DNA of 64,000 bases from Misgurnus anguillicaudatus (GCF_027580225.2 NC_073351.2:8784501-8848500), one strand, 5' to 3'; positions 22,343 through 33,037 are shown, numbered from the stretch's first letter. Program-made: numbers and translations. The notes: a model not told the origin generated them from the sequence alone.

Positions 22343-22954
22343 TTAAACACGAGGAACGAAAGACTGCACAACAGAAGACAACCACGACAAAATTACCACA
22401 AACAACAAAGGTAAACAAACATATGTGACAAAGGGATTAGGGTGATTTAACAAAAACAATATATGATGAAGGGGAGGTGGGGCAAAAACAGGGGGAACAA
22501 AATGTCCAAAGTTATGAGACTTAAAGTCCCGCGGCTGAAAAGCCGCCTGGTGACGTGTCCCCGGCTGCGCCGGCGGGCGACGTGTCCCCGGCTGCGCCGG
22601 CGGGCGACGTGTCCCCGGCTGCGCCGGCGGGCGACCAGTCTCCGGCTGCGCCGATTCCGAGGCCCTCTTCGTCCTCTTCCTCCTCCGTCTCCACGCAGGG
22701 AGTGCAGGACCGAGACTGGCCCCGGGAGTAGTCTTCAGCACCGGGGAGACGGGAGTCGACCTCTCCAGCCGGATAGCCCCGGTCCTAATGCCCCTCAAGC
22801 TGGCCTGAGTCTGGCGGGATCCAGCAGGTCCGGTTGGTCGCCGCCTGGCGTAAACTTCGGGTCCGCATACGAGTGGGTCATAGAATTCGTAACCCGACTC
22901 GTATGCGGGACGTGAACCCCTTCCCCGTATCGCCAGGCGGCTACCGGCAAACAT
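22343..22954 (-). CDS. 203-aa proline/arginine-rich protein of the LTR element
   Basis: This frame fills most of the interior of the LTR element. It opens shortly after the 5' LTR and encodes a basic N-terminus (MFAGSRLAIRGRGSRP), a middle rich in R, G and P, four near-identical 9-residue units of the form RRPPAQPGT at about residues 105-141, and a hydrophobic C-terminal third (FVTYVCLPLLFVVILSWLSS) that could be a membrane segment. No retroviral-type capsid or zinc-knuckle motif is visible. It could be a relic of a gag-like gene, or simply open because the repeat is GC-rich and 27 bp long; a plus-strand frame of 150 codons is also open here. I do not know its function. Confidence 0.35.
   Translation of the reverse strand: MFAGSRLAIRGRGSRPAYESGYEFYDPLVCGPEVYARRRPTGPAGSRQTQASLRGIRTGAIRLERSTPVSPVLKTTPGASLGPALPAWRRRRKRTKRASESAQPETGRPPAQPGTRRPPAQPGTRRPPAQPGTRHQAAFQPRDFKSHNFGHFVPPVFAPPPLHHILFLLNHPNPFVTYVCLPLLFVVILSWLSSVVQSFVPRV
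22547..22655. repeat. 27-bp tandem repeat, about four units
   Basis: The unit GACGTGTCCCCGGCTGCGCC followed by GGCGGGC repeats three times almost exactly, with a fourth diverged unit. It keeps the reading frame on both strands. Confidence 0.85.
22829..22947. other. nested inverted repeats in retroelement leader
   Basis: GCCGCCTGGCG is mirrored by CGCCAGGCGGC, and inside it GTCCGCATACGAGT is mirrored by ACTCGTATGCGGGAC. Together they can fold into a long stem-loop just inside the 5' LTR of the minus-strand element, a position where packaging or dimerisation structures sit in retroelements. Confidence 0.6.
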
Positions 22955-22985
22955 CTTCGCTGGGTTCTGTTTGGTGCGTGCGTTA

Positions 22986-23723
22986 TGTCACGTACGGTTT
23001 AACACCGGATTGTGGAAAGTAAAAGACGAACCCAAACGCAAAGATGTATAAAAATATAACTATGATTTATTACAATAAGGAATAACAGAAACACCCACGA
23101 GGGGGTAAAACAGAAGATAACTGAAACACTGTGATGGAACACAAACACGGGAATAACTGGAACAATAAAGCACTTCAGATACATGGAACACAAAACTTCA
23201 AACAACGCACGCACACCACACAGAGAACATGAGGGCAATATATGGACAGCACATCAATGGGGAACAGGTGAACATAATTAATCACTTAAGACACGAGTAC
23301 GTAAGGGAGTAGGGTAAAAGTGACAAGACACTGGGAACACGTGTTACACATACATGATGTGAAACCCACACGTGTTCCCATGTAAACACAATGCTGCCCT
23401 GGTCTTGCCCTCTGGATAATAACCAAAATCAGACAAGACCATGACAACCACAAAACACTGGGAACACGTGTCACACAGATATGATGTGAAACACACGTGT
23501 TCCCACGTAAACACAATGCTGCCCTGACCTTGCCCTCAGAACATAGACCTGAACCTATACTAAGGTCTGGCAAGATCACGACAGCAACAAGACACCGGAA
23601 ACATGTGGAAGCCACACACACAATGTGATTCCACATGCCCCCACACAGAACATAATACTGCCACGGTCCTGCCAGATGCACTCAGACCTATATCTAGCAC
23701 AGATGTCTGACAGGACCGTGACA
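22986..23723 (-). repeat. LTR (5' copy in element orientation)
   Basis: Same length and ends as 21549-22286, with a handful of substitutions. Transcription of the element would start in this copy and run towards lower coordinates. Confidence 0.9.
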
Positions 23724-23728
23724 CGTCC

Positions 23729-25059
23729 CAATTGGAAGACTGCTTAAAATCTGAAAGATAGGACAAATGGATCTTTTATAGGCTGTTTTAAAATGAAAAT
23801 AGCTATTTTAAACTAAAAATGTAAAACATTTCATAAATACAAATGTGTATTTTGCAAAAATAGTATCTATGTTTTGTATTTATATTAATCTGTTCATGTT
23901 GCAACTTAGTCTTGTATATTTCCAGGATTGGTTAATTTGATATGTTTGGTAAGTTTAATTTACATCAACACGTCACATTTTCAAAAAGAAAAGAAAAAGA
24001 TTTCTGGTTCCATATATATCTGCATATGTTGGAAACGTTTTTAAGCACAAGTGACGCAACTGAACGTTGTTAGGCTAGACCATCTCATTTCAGTTCCTTT
24101 CATGGAGTTCGATTCGGGTTATTCAAAGACGAGTATTTTTTTCTCTTTAAATCCTCTATTTAGTAGAAACCCTAGTTTAGTATTACCCTACTTTTTTGTG
24201 CTAATTATAATAAATTGTTAAATGTAACTACATGCAATAATACAGTAAATGCACTGCAAAAAAATGCATTGTGAATAGTTCATAGAGTAAAATAAAGGAT
24301 TAGAAACTTAAATTAAAAAAAATATTATGTCTGGTATTTTTAGTTAGTACCAGAGGCAAAAAAAGGCAATGCACATCAAACGTACCTGAATTCAGAATAG
24401 CTCAAGCCAAGCATTCACAATGAATCCCAGGTGGGTTTACACTATGAATAAGAGGTATTAACATTTCAGAGCACTGCCACACATACAGAGACGAGGTGTG
24501 AAACCTTCAGAGTGTATTTCTAAAACCTGCCACTTCCAAACATCCTTCTGCACTCAAATTGAGCTCAAAGCACCTTTGAGCAGGGATAGTGTGACGGGCT
24601 GATTTAACTCTGTACTGCCAGACCATCATGCCTCGGGAACTCACAGCACTTCATTGCTTAATACATCGTATGTGGGCACATAAGCAAGAATAAAGCTCAC
24701 TGCCCACACACATTCAAAGGCATCATTCTGTTTAATAATTAAGGGTTTGCTTGAAATGGAATAATATCTTACTGCTGACATTGCAACAAACACTGTATAG
24801 TGCATATACCATTTATTTCAAAGGAAAAAAATGTATGTGAAACGGTAAGCAATTGGATAATAAATATTTCAAACACTAGCTGTTAAGTGACTTCACTGTC
24901 TCATGTGCAACCTAATGCTTAATATGTTCTACCAGCATATGTGGTGTGCTTATGAGAAGTCTGTCTGTCTGTCTAAATTCAGTGATGAATTCAGTGGTGC
25001 CTAGTTATACAGAGTTTCCGATCAATTTTTTTGCACAATTAAAAAAAGGTCATCCTAGA
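23729..25059. other. no gene or element recognised
   Basis: AT-rich sequence. Only short frames; no clear repeats. A CACTGCAAAAAAATG motif at 24251 resembles a CACTG terminus, but no partner was found. Confidence 0.4.
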
Positions 25060-25981
25060 TTAAAGGTGTCAAAGAATGCATTGCCAGACTTTTTTATTTG
25101 CCTGCAGCATTTTTTGTGATTGTTTACAAAATGCCTTCCAGGAAAATGTTCTTTTAACTCATTCACCGCCAGCCTTTTTGAGAAAAGTTGCCCACTTGCA
25201 TTTTTGTGATTTTAACAAAAGTTTCACAAAATTCCTTGCAGGAAAATTATCTTCTATAAATATATAAACATACAAATTATATAAAATTAAAGAACACACC
25301 CTCTGCTTTCAAACAAACAATAAACAAACAAACAAAATGGGGAAAAAACGTTTCATCATATATTTACTTTTTCCACTTAATTTAACCACTGAAATATGGA
25401 TATTTCTCTTCAAAAATACAACATTTTGAGCAAAAAGCTTAAAAAATTGCGTTTTTGTAAAGGAATTTATGTTAGAGATCAGACTCAGAATGACTATCAA
25501 ACATAAAGGCATTTAAAATCAATCATTAAATCTTTTTAACTTCCGTTTTTGATAAATTCGGTTTTACACTTTCACTTTTAAATTCGTCCAGAAAGGCATA
25601 TTTATTAGTTAAATATTAACTCATAATTGACGAGATAACTCGTCAATGGCGGTGAATGAGTTAAAAATATATAAATATACAAATATATCAAATGAAAGAA
25701 CAGACCCTCTGGTTTTAAGCAAACAAAACGAAATAATCCTATCTATATTTTTTCTCTGCTTATAAACTCTTAAATATGTGTTTCTTCATAAATTATTTAA
25801 AGTTTAAAATAAATAAATAATTTTTTGCTTCAGTTTTTTTTATAAATGGGGTAAGAGCGCCATCTAGTAGATAATTGCGGTATTACAGACAACCATAAAA
25901 TCTTATCAGGAATGCATTTTTTTCATGCAAATGTTTTTCTTAATTGACGAGATAACTCGTCAATGGCAGGGAAAGAGATAA
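25060..25981. mobile_element. TTAACTCTTTC-family element, outer copy split by insertion
   Basis: The left part (ATTGCCAGACTTTTTTATTT and onwards to about 25153) and the right part (from 25665, ATATCAAATGAAAGAACAGA, to GGCAGGGAAAGAGATAA) match consecutive portions of the copy at 50553-51054. They are separated by a complete second copy inserted at a TTAA. The left terminus is degraded. Confidence 0.75.
25154..25664. mobile_element. TTAACTCTTTC-family element, inner copy
   Basis: It starts TTAACTCATTCACCGCC and ends GGCGGTGAATGAGTTAA, perfect 17-bp inverted ends including the TTAA edges. Near the right end lies TGACGAGATAACTCGTCA. Removing it and one TTAA restores the outer copy (TTCTTTTAAAAATATA), comparable to TTCTTCTAAAATATA in the intact sibling near 50650. 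Confidence 0.88.
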
Positions 25982-26057
25982 GTGCTAAAATGATCCAGAG
26001 ATGGTTTTACATGTCTATTTACAACCCTTGGATTGTCATAAGAATAAAATGGTCTAT

Positions 26058-26580
26058 TATAAAGGGTCATGAATAATAATGTTGAGCTGTGCTCTGATTG
26101 GCTGTTTCTCTGTGTGTGTGTAAACAAATCTTATGTTTGAGCCTGTATAAGACAAAGATACAGATTTTGAGGAATAATCAATTGTTTGGAGATTGTTAGT
26201 GGACGTTTTTAAGTGGTAAGTTTGTGTTTTTCAGTATATTCTTGCAAAACTTAACTGTAAAGTTAATAGTAGAACTTCAGCCTAAATGCTAGCATTTAGC
26301 ATTAACTAGCATATAGCACTAACTCAGCAGTCACAACTTTGTTTTTAGTATCGTAACAACATTGTACTCAATGCGTAATTTAATATTGGGGCGTACATCA
26401 CGACTGTAACGTCACAGTTGGTGTTATGTTGATATTGGCCTGTTTTCCAGCTCTCTTTTGCATGCACAAGGAGAAAACAATCGTGTTTGAGGCTCACAAT
26501 ATGTTATTACCATGTACAGAACTCTTATTATTCATGTTTGCCTACGTAAATACAGTTTTACATTCTACAGCACCTTTAAT
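26058..26580. mobile_element. likely TTAA-type dispersed element
   Basis: ATAAAGGGTCATGAATAAT at the left and GCACCTTTAAT at the right are short, weakly matching ends of a type I recognise from common fish repeats (GCTGTGCTCTGATTGGCTG inside). Non-coding. Confidence 0.45.
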
Positions 26581-26616
26581 TTCTCATACTGGAAATGCAT
26601 AGTCATGCAAGATATG

Positions 26617-26643
26617 TATGCATTGCATTGCATTGCATTGCAT
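26617..26643. repeat. (GCATT)n microsatellite
   Basis: GCATT is repeated about five times in tandem. Confidence 0.8.
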
Positions 26644-26734
26644 CATGGGTAAAGTATTCCACATCCAGTACCCACACTCGTTGTCTTTATACTTTTCCAG
26701 TTGCATGTCATGTATCTAATTCTGACTCCCCTGT

Positions 26735-27650
26735 TTCTTTCTGCTATGGTAGGAATTAGATGTGGAGGTGGGCTTTAGAGACAGGGACCAATCAGCTAAC
26801 GGCATCCTTAACCAATCAGAATCAAGAAAGTCAAAACATAGACCTTCCAAGAAATTTGGTTTTTGACTCTTATATAGCGCACTTTTGAAAAGGACAATGA
26901 AAATCATTGTGGACATTATCAAGCACACTCATTCAATCCCACAATGCCCTGCAGTATGTGCGTAACAAGTGAGTGCAATAACCACACAGCTATCACCCAA
27001 CCAATCCACAGCGAGAATTGAGGCAAATGAATTCCCACATCTCAATGGAAGATGACATCCACATCCCTTCTGGCGCATTTGCCATCTGACTCATTTTAAT
27101 TCACTCCTTCGAGTGGTCCATATTAGTAAAACAGTTAAGTAGGGAATAGTGAATGAGGGTATAGGGGGTGACTGCCCCAACAAACATTTTCAATGTCTCC
27201 CTTTTCTCCCAGCATTCCCAACTCCTGACAGCAATTGTTTAATTCTTCTCTGACTAACATGACATTAGTGCAGACATCTGATGATTTCTGTTTTCATTTA
27301 GAGTGGAAACACACGGGCCAAAATTCTTAAGTACCGCTCTGAAACTATTTAGGCATCACATAGAGGCTGTCAGAAGCTATAAAAGAGTGAGTTATGATAT
27401 TCTTGCACTGTTTATGGTGTCGAAAACCACATGAATCTGGCAAAGGAGATATGTATGCAACCTTTTGTTACCTACTCGCATCTTCTCAGCCACTTCTTCA
27501 ATAGACTCCCTTGTATGTAACAGAAAATAGCTGCTGATGCAACACATCATATATTGGATTATTTACATAAAGTAAACACTGATAGTCAACTTAGACAACT
27601 TTTTGTGCAAGCACAGTAATATGCTTATCCAAACAAAGCATGCATTTTAT
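26735..27650. other. no gene recognised
   Basis: A piece of dispersed repeat (ACCAATCAGCTAACGGCATC) lies near 26788. The rest, to 27650, is moderately complex unique sequence without coding motifs. Confidence 0.3.
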
Positions 27651-27655
27651 CAGCA

Positions 27656-27720
27656 TGTATGTTCCCTGGGATTGAATCCATTGCTAACGCAATGCTACAC
27701 CACTGAGCTATATGGGAGCA
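27656..27720 (-). repeat. SINE head fragment
   Basis: The reverse complement carries a tRNA-like A box (TAGCTCAGTGG), TAGCATTGCGTTAGC, and a B box region (GGATTCAATCCC). The tail is lost. Confidence 0.6.
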
Positions 27721-27849
27721 TCTATTAATTTATAACTCATATTTTTCTCTCATTTTGAATGTATTACTTTGTCGATTTCTCGAAAAAATTAATTACCTAA
27801 ATTACACCCCTGAAGTATCCATCCTTATCCTGACCATAAATGAACCACA

Positions 27850-28420
27850 GACAACAGAAATGAACCCAATCGTAAACATGTTGTGCATGATAGGCTCAGA
27901 AATGACAAATAAAAATGATGCACGCTGTTGTAAACGGCTTTCTCGCGTCTGTAAGTCTCAGACGCCGCCCCCTCGCAGGATCAATACGAGGAAGGAACCG
28001 CAGGGAACAAATGAAATACCGAACAGCGGGAGCAAAGCTTCAGTTGCCGCGCTGATCGATATATGCATCAGCGGCTCTGAATTGCAGGCCCACATCAAAG
28101 GCAAGGCTCTGTGGGACTCTCCTCGTCCGAGCAAAGCCGACGGCTGACGTTCAATTCCCCCGAAAGCCGGGGGAGCGTCTGAAGAACAGTGAGGAACGGC
28201 ATTCCTGCCTCTTGTTTCCAAAAATGATGCTGTGTATGACGGCTTTGCTGTATTTGATGTTGTGTTTGCACAGATCTGTGTGTTTGGGTATGTGTGTGCT
28301 TGCAAGTTGAACAGTGGGATATCGCAAAGACAAGGGCGAGTTTGTGTATTTGTCTCAGATCTGGGAAATCTTAAATCTAGAATCTTCTCTGTCACTAAAT
28401 TCAATGGCAATGAATAGTTT
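27850..28420. other. GC-richer unique island, possible regulatory
   Basis: Overlapping open frames of 130 codons (plus, 27755-28147) and 162 codons (minus, 27958-28446) cover this stretch. Neither shows a known motif, and both being open suggests local GC content rather than coding. The island has no repeat hallmark; a conserved non-coding element or an unrecognised exon are both possible. Confidence 0.3.
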
Positions 28421-28611
28421 GCATTACTGTAAAGCAGTAGATGCATATTTCTGCAAGTTATATATAACTCCTATAATATTAAAAACAAATTCAACACCCG
28501 CATTTTATGACCTGCGGAATCAATTCAAGCCTTTGAAGACAATTGAACTCTGAAGAATTAAAAAGCTATGGTAAAGATAAGACCACCAAAGAGACAAAGC
28601 AGCGGTCTGTC

Positions 28612-28910
28612 CTACTGTGAAGTTCTTTTATTAAACAATAAATTTCAAGCCATAATGAACCATCACTTTACAGCTTTGAATGTAATGTCTGTGCCTCTGT
28701 CCGATAGTTATACCTTTTTGTAGGTTTTATGTTGGCAATTATTTATGTTAGCCACACTAAGTTGCCAGCGACAGCCCTCCTGATGGCACTAATAGCAGAA
28801 TCACAAAGCCTTTAACTGCATTTGTGTTTAATCGGGTTGCATTGCCTATGCAAATACAGCTGCTTTGTGAAATACCTTACTAGCTGGTGTTTTAATAAGA
28901 TGTTACACCA
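28612..28910 (-). repeat. diverged repeat, copy 1 (left of Tc1-like element)
   Basis: Blocks such as TTTTATTAAAC, CATAATGAAC, AGCAGAATCACAAAG and AGCTGGTGTTTT occur in the same order and orientation at 30450-30640. On the minus strand the repeat ends with AATAAA near TTTATTAAAC, suggesting that strand as the sense strand. Confidence 0.6.
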
Positions 28911-28984
28911 TAGACACAAAAAGGACCAAAACACCAAAGCTGTTTGATTTTGTGCAAGGAAATAATTTTGTGCAAGGAAAAGAA

Positions 28985-29894
28985 TAGCATCTTGCAGTTG
29001 ATGGATAATTGTGGGATGCACATCCAGGGCACGAAGCTCCCGTTCCACCACATCCCAAAGATGCTCTATTGGGTTGAGATCTGGTGACTGTGGTGACATT
29101 TTAGTACAGTGAACTCATTGTCATGTTCAAAAACAAATTTGAAATGATTCGAGTTTTGTGACATGGTGCATTATCCTGCTGGAAGTAGCCATCAGAGGAT
29201 GGGTACATGGTGGTCATAAAGGGATGGACATGATCAGAAACAATGCTCAGGTAGGCCGTGGCATTTAAACGATGCCCAATTGGCACTAAGGGGCCTAAAG
29301 TGTGCCAAGAAAACATCCTCCACACCATTACACCACCACCAGAAGCATGCAGGGTGGTAACAAGGCATGATGGATCCATGTTCTCATTCAGTTTACGCCA
29401 ATTCTTACTCTACCATCTGAATGTCTCAACAGAAATCGAGACTCATCAGACCAGGCAACATTTTCCAGTCTTCAACTGTCCAATTTAGATGAGCTTGTGC
29501 AAATTGTAGCCTCTTTTTCCTATTTGTAGTGGAGATGAGTGGTACCCGGTGGGGTCTTCTGCTGTTGTAGCCCATCCGCCTCAAGGTTGTGTGTGTTGTG
29601 GCTTCACAAATGCTTTGCTGCATACCTCGGATGTAACGAGTGGTTATTTCAGTCACAGTTGCTCTTTTATCAGCTTGAATCAGTCGGCCCATTCTCTTCT
29701 GACCTCTTGCATCAACAAGGCATTTTCGCCCACAGGACAGGATGTTTTTCCTGTTTCACACCATTCTTTGTAAACCCTATGGTTGTGCGTGAAAATCCCA
29801 GTAACTGAGCAGATTGTGAAATACTCAGACCGGCCCGTCTGACACCAACAACCATTTTTAGCTCAAAATTGCTTAAATCACCTTTCTTTCCCAT
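28985..29894 (-). pseudogene. Tc1-like DD34E transposase, frameshifted and truncated
   Basis: The product would be a Tc1/mariner transposase that cuts and pastes its element at TA sites. The start ATG is at 29894 (MGKKGDLSNFELKMVV), followed by a helix-turn-helix region (SISQSAQLLGFSRTTI). The second segment (29426-29692) holds the GRPR-like linker part (RRPHRVPL) and HLNWTVEDW. The first catalytic Asp (WSDESR) is out of frame at about 29450. The third segment (29101-29379) has GGGVMVW and the second catalytic Asp (FQQDNAPCH). The fourth (to about 28985) has PQSPDLNPIEHLWD with the catalytic Glu. The C-terminus is missing. At least three frameshifts make it dead. Confidence 0.88.
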
Positions 29895-30018
29895 TCTGAC
29901 AGTCAGTTAGACCCATAAATGCTTAGAAACAACTGCCATGTAATTGATTAAATAGATAATTGCATTAATGAGAAATTGGAAATTGAACAGGTGTTCCTAA
30001 TAATCCTTTAGGTGAGTG
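28985..30018 (-). mobile_element. Tc1-like transposon, truncated at its 3' end
   Basis: The right end (CCTAATAATCCTTTAGGTGA, then GTG, then TA at 30019-30020) is the 5' terminus of a fish Tc1-like element read on the minus strand. The matching other terminus is absent: transposase homology stops near 28985. All coding pieces are on the minus strand and frameshifted. Confidence 0.85.
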
Positions 30019-30044
30019 TAGATATAATATTTAATAATAAATCA

Positions 30045-30101
30045 TCATGCGGGCCGGATTGGACCCCTTTGTGGGCCGTGTATGTGTGTTTGATACCCCT
30101 G
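30045..30101. mobile_element. hAT right-end fragment
   Basis: GCGGGCCGGATTGGACCCCT and the terminal TTTGATACCCCTG resemble the CAGGGGT-ended hAT family common in vertebrates. Only this end is present. Confidence 0.5.
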
Positions 30102-30449
30102 CTTTAAATGCTTGTTGGATTTTACCAAAAGATAGTTAGTTTTGATGGTAAAGTTTTAAATCTGGATATTTTTCTTACACAGTCACATCGATTATCCTCA
30201 GAAGGCCTGTATTTAAAGGATGTATGCACAATCTTTGGGATTGAAGGAAGTAGACCCTGAGTACATTTTCTAAAATTACTAAAAATGTGTTTGTCTGAAA
30301 AATGATGGAGATATGTATCTCGGATAGCTTCAGGGTGAGTATATCATGTGGTAACTATTCCTTTAATAACAACTTAAATTTCAGTTTGATCCTCACATAT
30401 CTTATATGCGCAATATAGAAAAACCTCCAATCTATCACAGCATGTGGTC

Positions 30450-30640
30450 TTTTTATTAAACTATAAATCTTGCACCATAACGAACAACTACAGTACTTTA
30501 AATGTAATATGTAACCTCCTGATATCACTCACTTGAAGCAGAATCACAAAGTCTTTTTGTATTTAAGTTTAATCTGTGCATGTGCAAATTCAGTAGTTGA
30601 TAAAAAGTCCTCACAAGCTGGTGTTTTTAAATGTCGGCAC
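30450..30640 (-). repeat. diverged repeat, copy 2 (right of Tc1-like element)
   Basis: Shares ordered blocks with 28612-28910 (TTTTTATTAAAC, CATAACGAAC, AGCAGAATCACAAAG, AGCTGGTGTTTTTAA). It is shorter because an internal block is missing. Confidence 0.6.
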
Positions 30641-31327
30641 AAAATGAATCACATTAGCAGGTGTTGTCTGGAGCTCATCATACAATGTCCTATATGGAAC
30701 TGCCATAAAGCTCAGTTTTTACAGTGTCACTGAATAATTCATTTATCAACAATATATGATGGAAATGCACATGCATGCTCATAACTTATTTACATGGTAG
30801 CATCCATCAGTTGCTTCCTGAAGATACAAAGAAAACATACTAAAATATCAATAAAATGAATAATGTCCTTATATGAGAATGGTAATGGATGGTTAATAAT
30901 TGTGAACTTACATTTTGTGAAGTCACATTAAAACAGTTTGATTTCCCCAGAATGCTTTTAATATTTCAGTTCTTGCCACATTGTAATACGAATTATTTGC
31001 TTCAATGCAAGTGTTTGCTACTGCTTATTGAGGATGGGTTGCCAGTTTTACTGAGCAATTTTGTCTCCCACAGATGCATTGCAAGAGATGCAAATAATGT
31101 AAGCTGCATCTGAAAGGCAATTTATTCAGAGACAAGAATAAATGAAAAATGCTTTGTATTAGAATAGGTGTGCAAAGATTTAACTACCCCCCCAGTAGTT
31201 TTTTTTCTGATAACAAGGAAAATAAATGACTAAACTGCTACACCCAACTTCTTTGATAAGAATTGCAAGTGGTACTAAAGTGCGCATGAACCAAACACCA
31301 CACCACCATTCAAGCGGATTCAAGTGT
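30641..31327. other. no gene recognised
   Basis: AT-rich sequence with short frames only. Confidence 0.4.
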
Positions 31328-31335
31328 GATTCACC

Positions 31336-32064
31336 CTACACTGAAAAAAATGATTCATTGAATTAAACCAATTTTTTTAAGGTAAGTGGTTGCAATCAAT
31401 TTATTTAAGCTACATTTAAACAATAAAGGTTAGTAAAGTAAAATTAAATATAAAACTTTTGTTTAAGTGTAGCTTAAATAAATTGATTGCAACCACTTAC
31501 CTTAAAAAAATTGATTAAATTCAATGAATCATTTTTTTCAGTGTACCCGTTCTCACCAAGATGCGTACAAATGACACGCAGTGTGATTATCGTGCAATAG
31601 ATACGCCAAATTCCGCTTTTGCGTGCATATGACAGGCCAGTCCTTCCCATTCACTTATATGGCGAATCGTTTTGTGGCGTTTTATTTATTGTTTTCTCAT
31701 TTGTTTTCAGTTTTTTTACCATTGTCGCTATTTGTTTAAGCAGGTTATTTAATATACAGGTTTCTCTATGCTTTTGTCTATTTTTAAGCCATAGTCGCTT
31801 GGAGTTGGGGTTAGAGATGGGGTTTGGGTTAGGATGTCATTTTTATATAACTAAAAGTTGTTCTAACCCTAAACCCAGGCGACAATGGAAAAAAAACAGA
31901 AAACAAAGGAGAAAACAATAAATAAAACGAAACGAAACGATTCGCCATATAAGTGAATGGGAAGGACTGGCGTATCATATGCACGCAAAAGCGGAATTTG
32001 GCGTATCTATTGCACGATAATCACACTGCGTTTCATTTGTACGCTTTTTGGTGAGAATGGGTTG
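31336..32064. mobile_element. fold-back element, CAACCC..TCTCAC family, copy 1
   Basis: The left end (CTACCCGTTCTCACCAA, interrupted after three bases by a nested MITE) pairs with TTGGTGAGAATGGGTTG at the right. The inverted repeat continues for over 150 bp per arm (for example GCGTATCTATTGCACGATAA mirrored). GATTCACC at 31328-31335 and 32065-32072 is a perfect 8-bp target duplication. The core carries GGGGTTAGAGATGGGGTTTG, shared with the copy at 35736. Confidence 0.85.
31339..31543. mobile_element. CACTGA fold-back MITE nested in another element
   Basis: CACTGAAAAAAATGATTCAT and its inverse ATGAATCATTTTTTTCAGTG form the ends; each arm continues for about 85 bp with near-perfect pairing. 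TA flanks both sides (31337-31338, 31544-31545). It sits three bases inside the left terminus of the larger fold-back element. Confidence 0.88.
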
Positions 32065-33029
32065 GATTCACCAGTTTGAAAAAGCATTAAACCTAACCAA
32101 AACTAAACAACAACTAAAACTAGCCAAGTCAAAGGTCCGCACTGTCAAAAAACTCATAAACAGCAAATACAACAATTTCAGATTGTGTGTAGAAAACAAA
32201 ACCCATCCCACACGCCCGACTTTTTCATCCGAGTTTATTTTTCTCTTCGTCGTTTTTTGTCGTCCATGAATCCGGTCAGAGCTGCTCTCAGACACGTCTG
32301 ATTATAAACAGCATTCCCTGCAGCCCAAATCACACAGTCTGATTTACTACAGCACTCGCAAGAAACTGCAATCGCAACGCATCTGGAATCCAGAAATAGT
32401 AAAGAAACAGAAGCATAAGGCTGGTTTGAGTTTTTGTGGTCCAGCCATTTATAACATGACTAAGGTCTTATATACAAAAATTTGATGACTGTTAGCTTTG
32501 TTGGTTGGTTTGTTATTTTGAGACCCTTAGCAAAGTACAGTTGTGAAAGCATCTACACATATTTGTGAACAAAGATTGACACAATAATTCAAACAAAGCA
32601 GAAATATCTCATCTGACTACAACTGGTGTATATGTAAAGTTTTCATATGTTTGAGAAAACACTTCATTAACTATGGGTATGTCAACACAGCTAAGAAATT
32701 CAGTAGGAACAGGCCATACTTTATTTCATAGCCCTGAAAACATGACTTAATTCATGGTAGTAACAGATCCAATTTTACATTTTACCATCTAACTTCTACT
32801 GTAACACCGTCACACAAGAGACATGTTTACCGCTCAGTATATTGTGATTTTTGTGTGTATTTGAGTTTTAATTGGTTTTTACACGTTTTCTTAGCAATGT
32901 TATTCCATTTTAATCCTTTTGCTATTTTATGTGTTTATGTCTTTTATTCTGTTTAGGCTACCTGTCATGTGAGTAATCATATGACAGGAAGTCAGAGGCC
33001 AGTATATAAGGAAGCAGCAGAAGCACATT
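32065..33029. other. no gene recognised
   Basis: Unique-looking AT-rich sequence. Opposed open frames of 73-75 codons at 32048-32295 have no known motif. Confidence 0.4.
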
Positions 33030-33037
33030 GTTAACAT

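Larger units (their letters stand above)
21549..23723 (-). mobile_element. complete short LTR retrotransposon
   Basis: Two 738-bp direct repeats (21549-22286 and 22986-23723) begin TGTCACG and end CGTGACA, and the whole is flanked by the 5-bp duplication CGTCC (21544-21548 and 23724-23728). By eye the LTRs differ at about five sites, so the insertion is young. Orientation is minus: the purine run AAGAGGGGGGTAC lies where a polypurine tract should, beside the LTR at 22286. The interior is only 699 bp with no protease, reverse transcriptase or integrase, so it must have been mobilised in trans. It resembles TRIM-type elements. Confidence 0.92.

Noticed and set aside
22547..22655. CRISPR array
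   Set aside because: The 27-bp units are directly adjacent with no spacers and sit in a eukaryotic retroelement.
21549..23723. Duplicated 79-codon and longer frames as a tandem gene pair
   Set aside because: They lie in the two LTRs of one retrotransposon with a 5-bp target duplication.
27755..28446. Opposed 130- and 162-codon frames as genes
   Set aside because: Both strands are open over the same DNA and neither has a recognisable motif; kept only as a possible island.
31800..31880. Interstitial telomere repeat
   Set aside because: GGGTTAGG-like motifs occur only a few times and belong to the core of a fold-back element.
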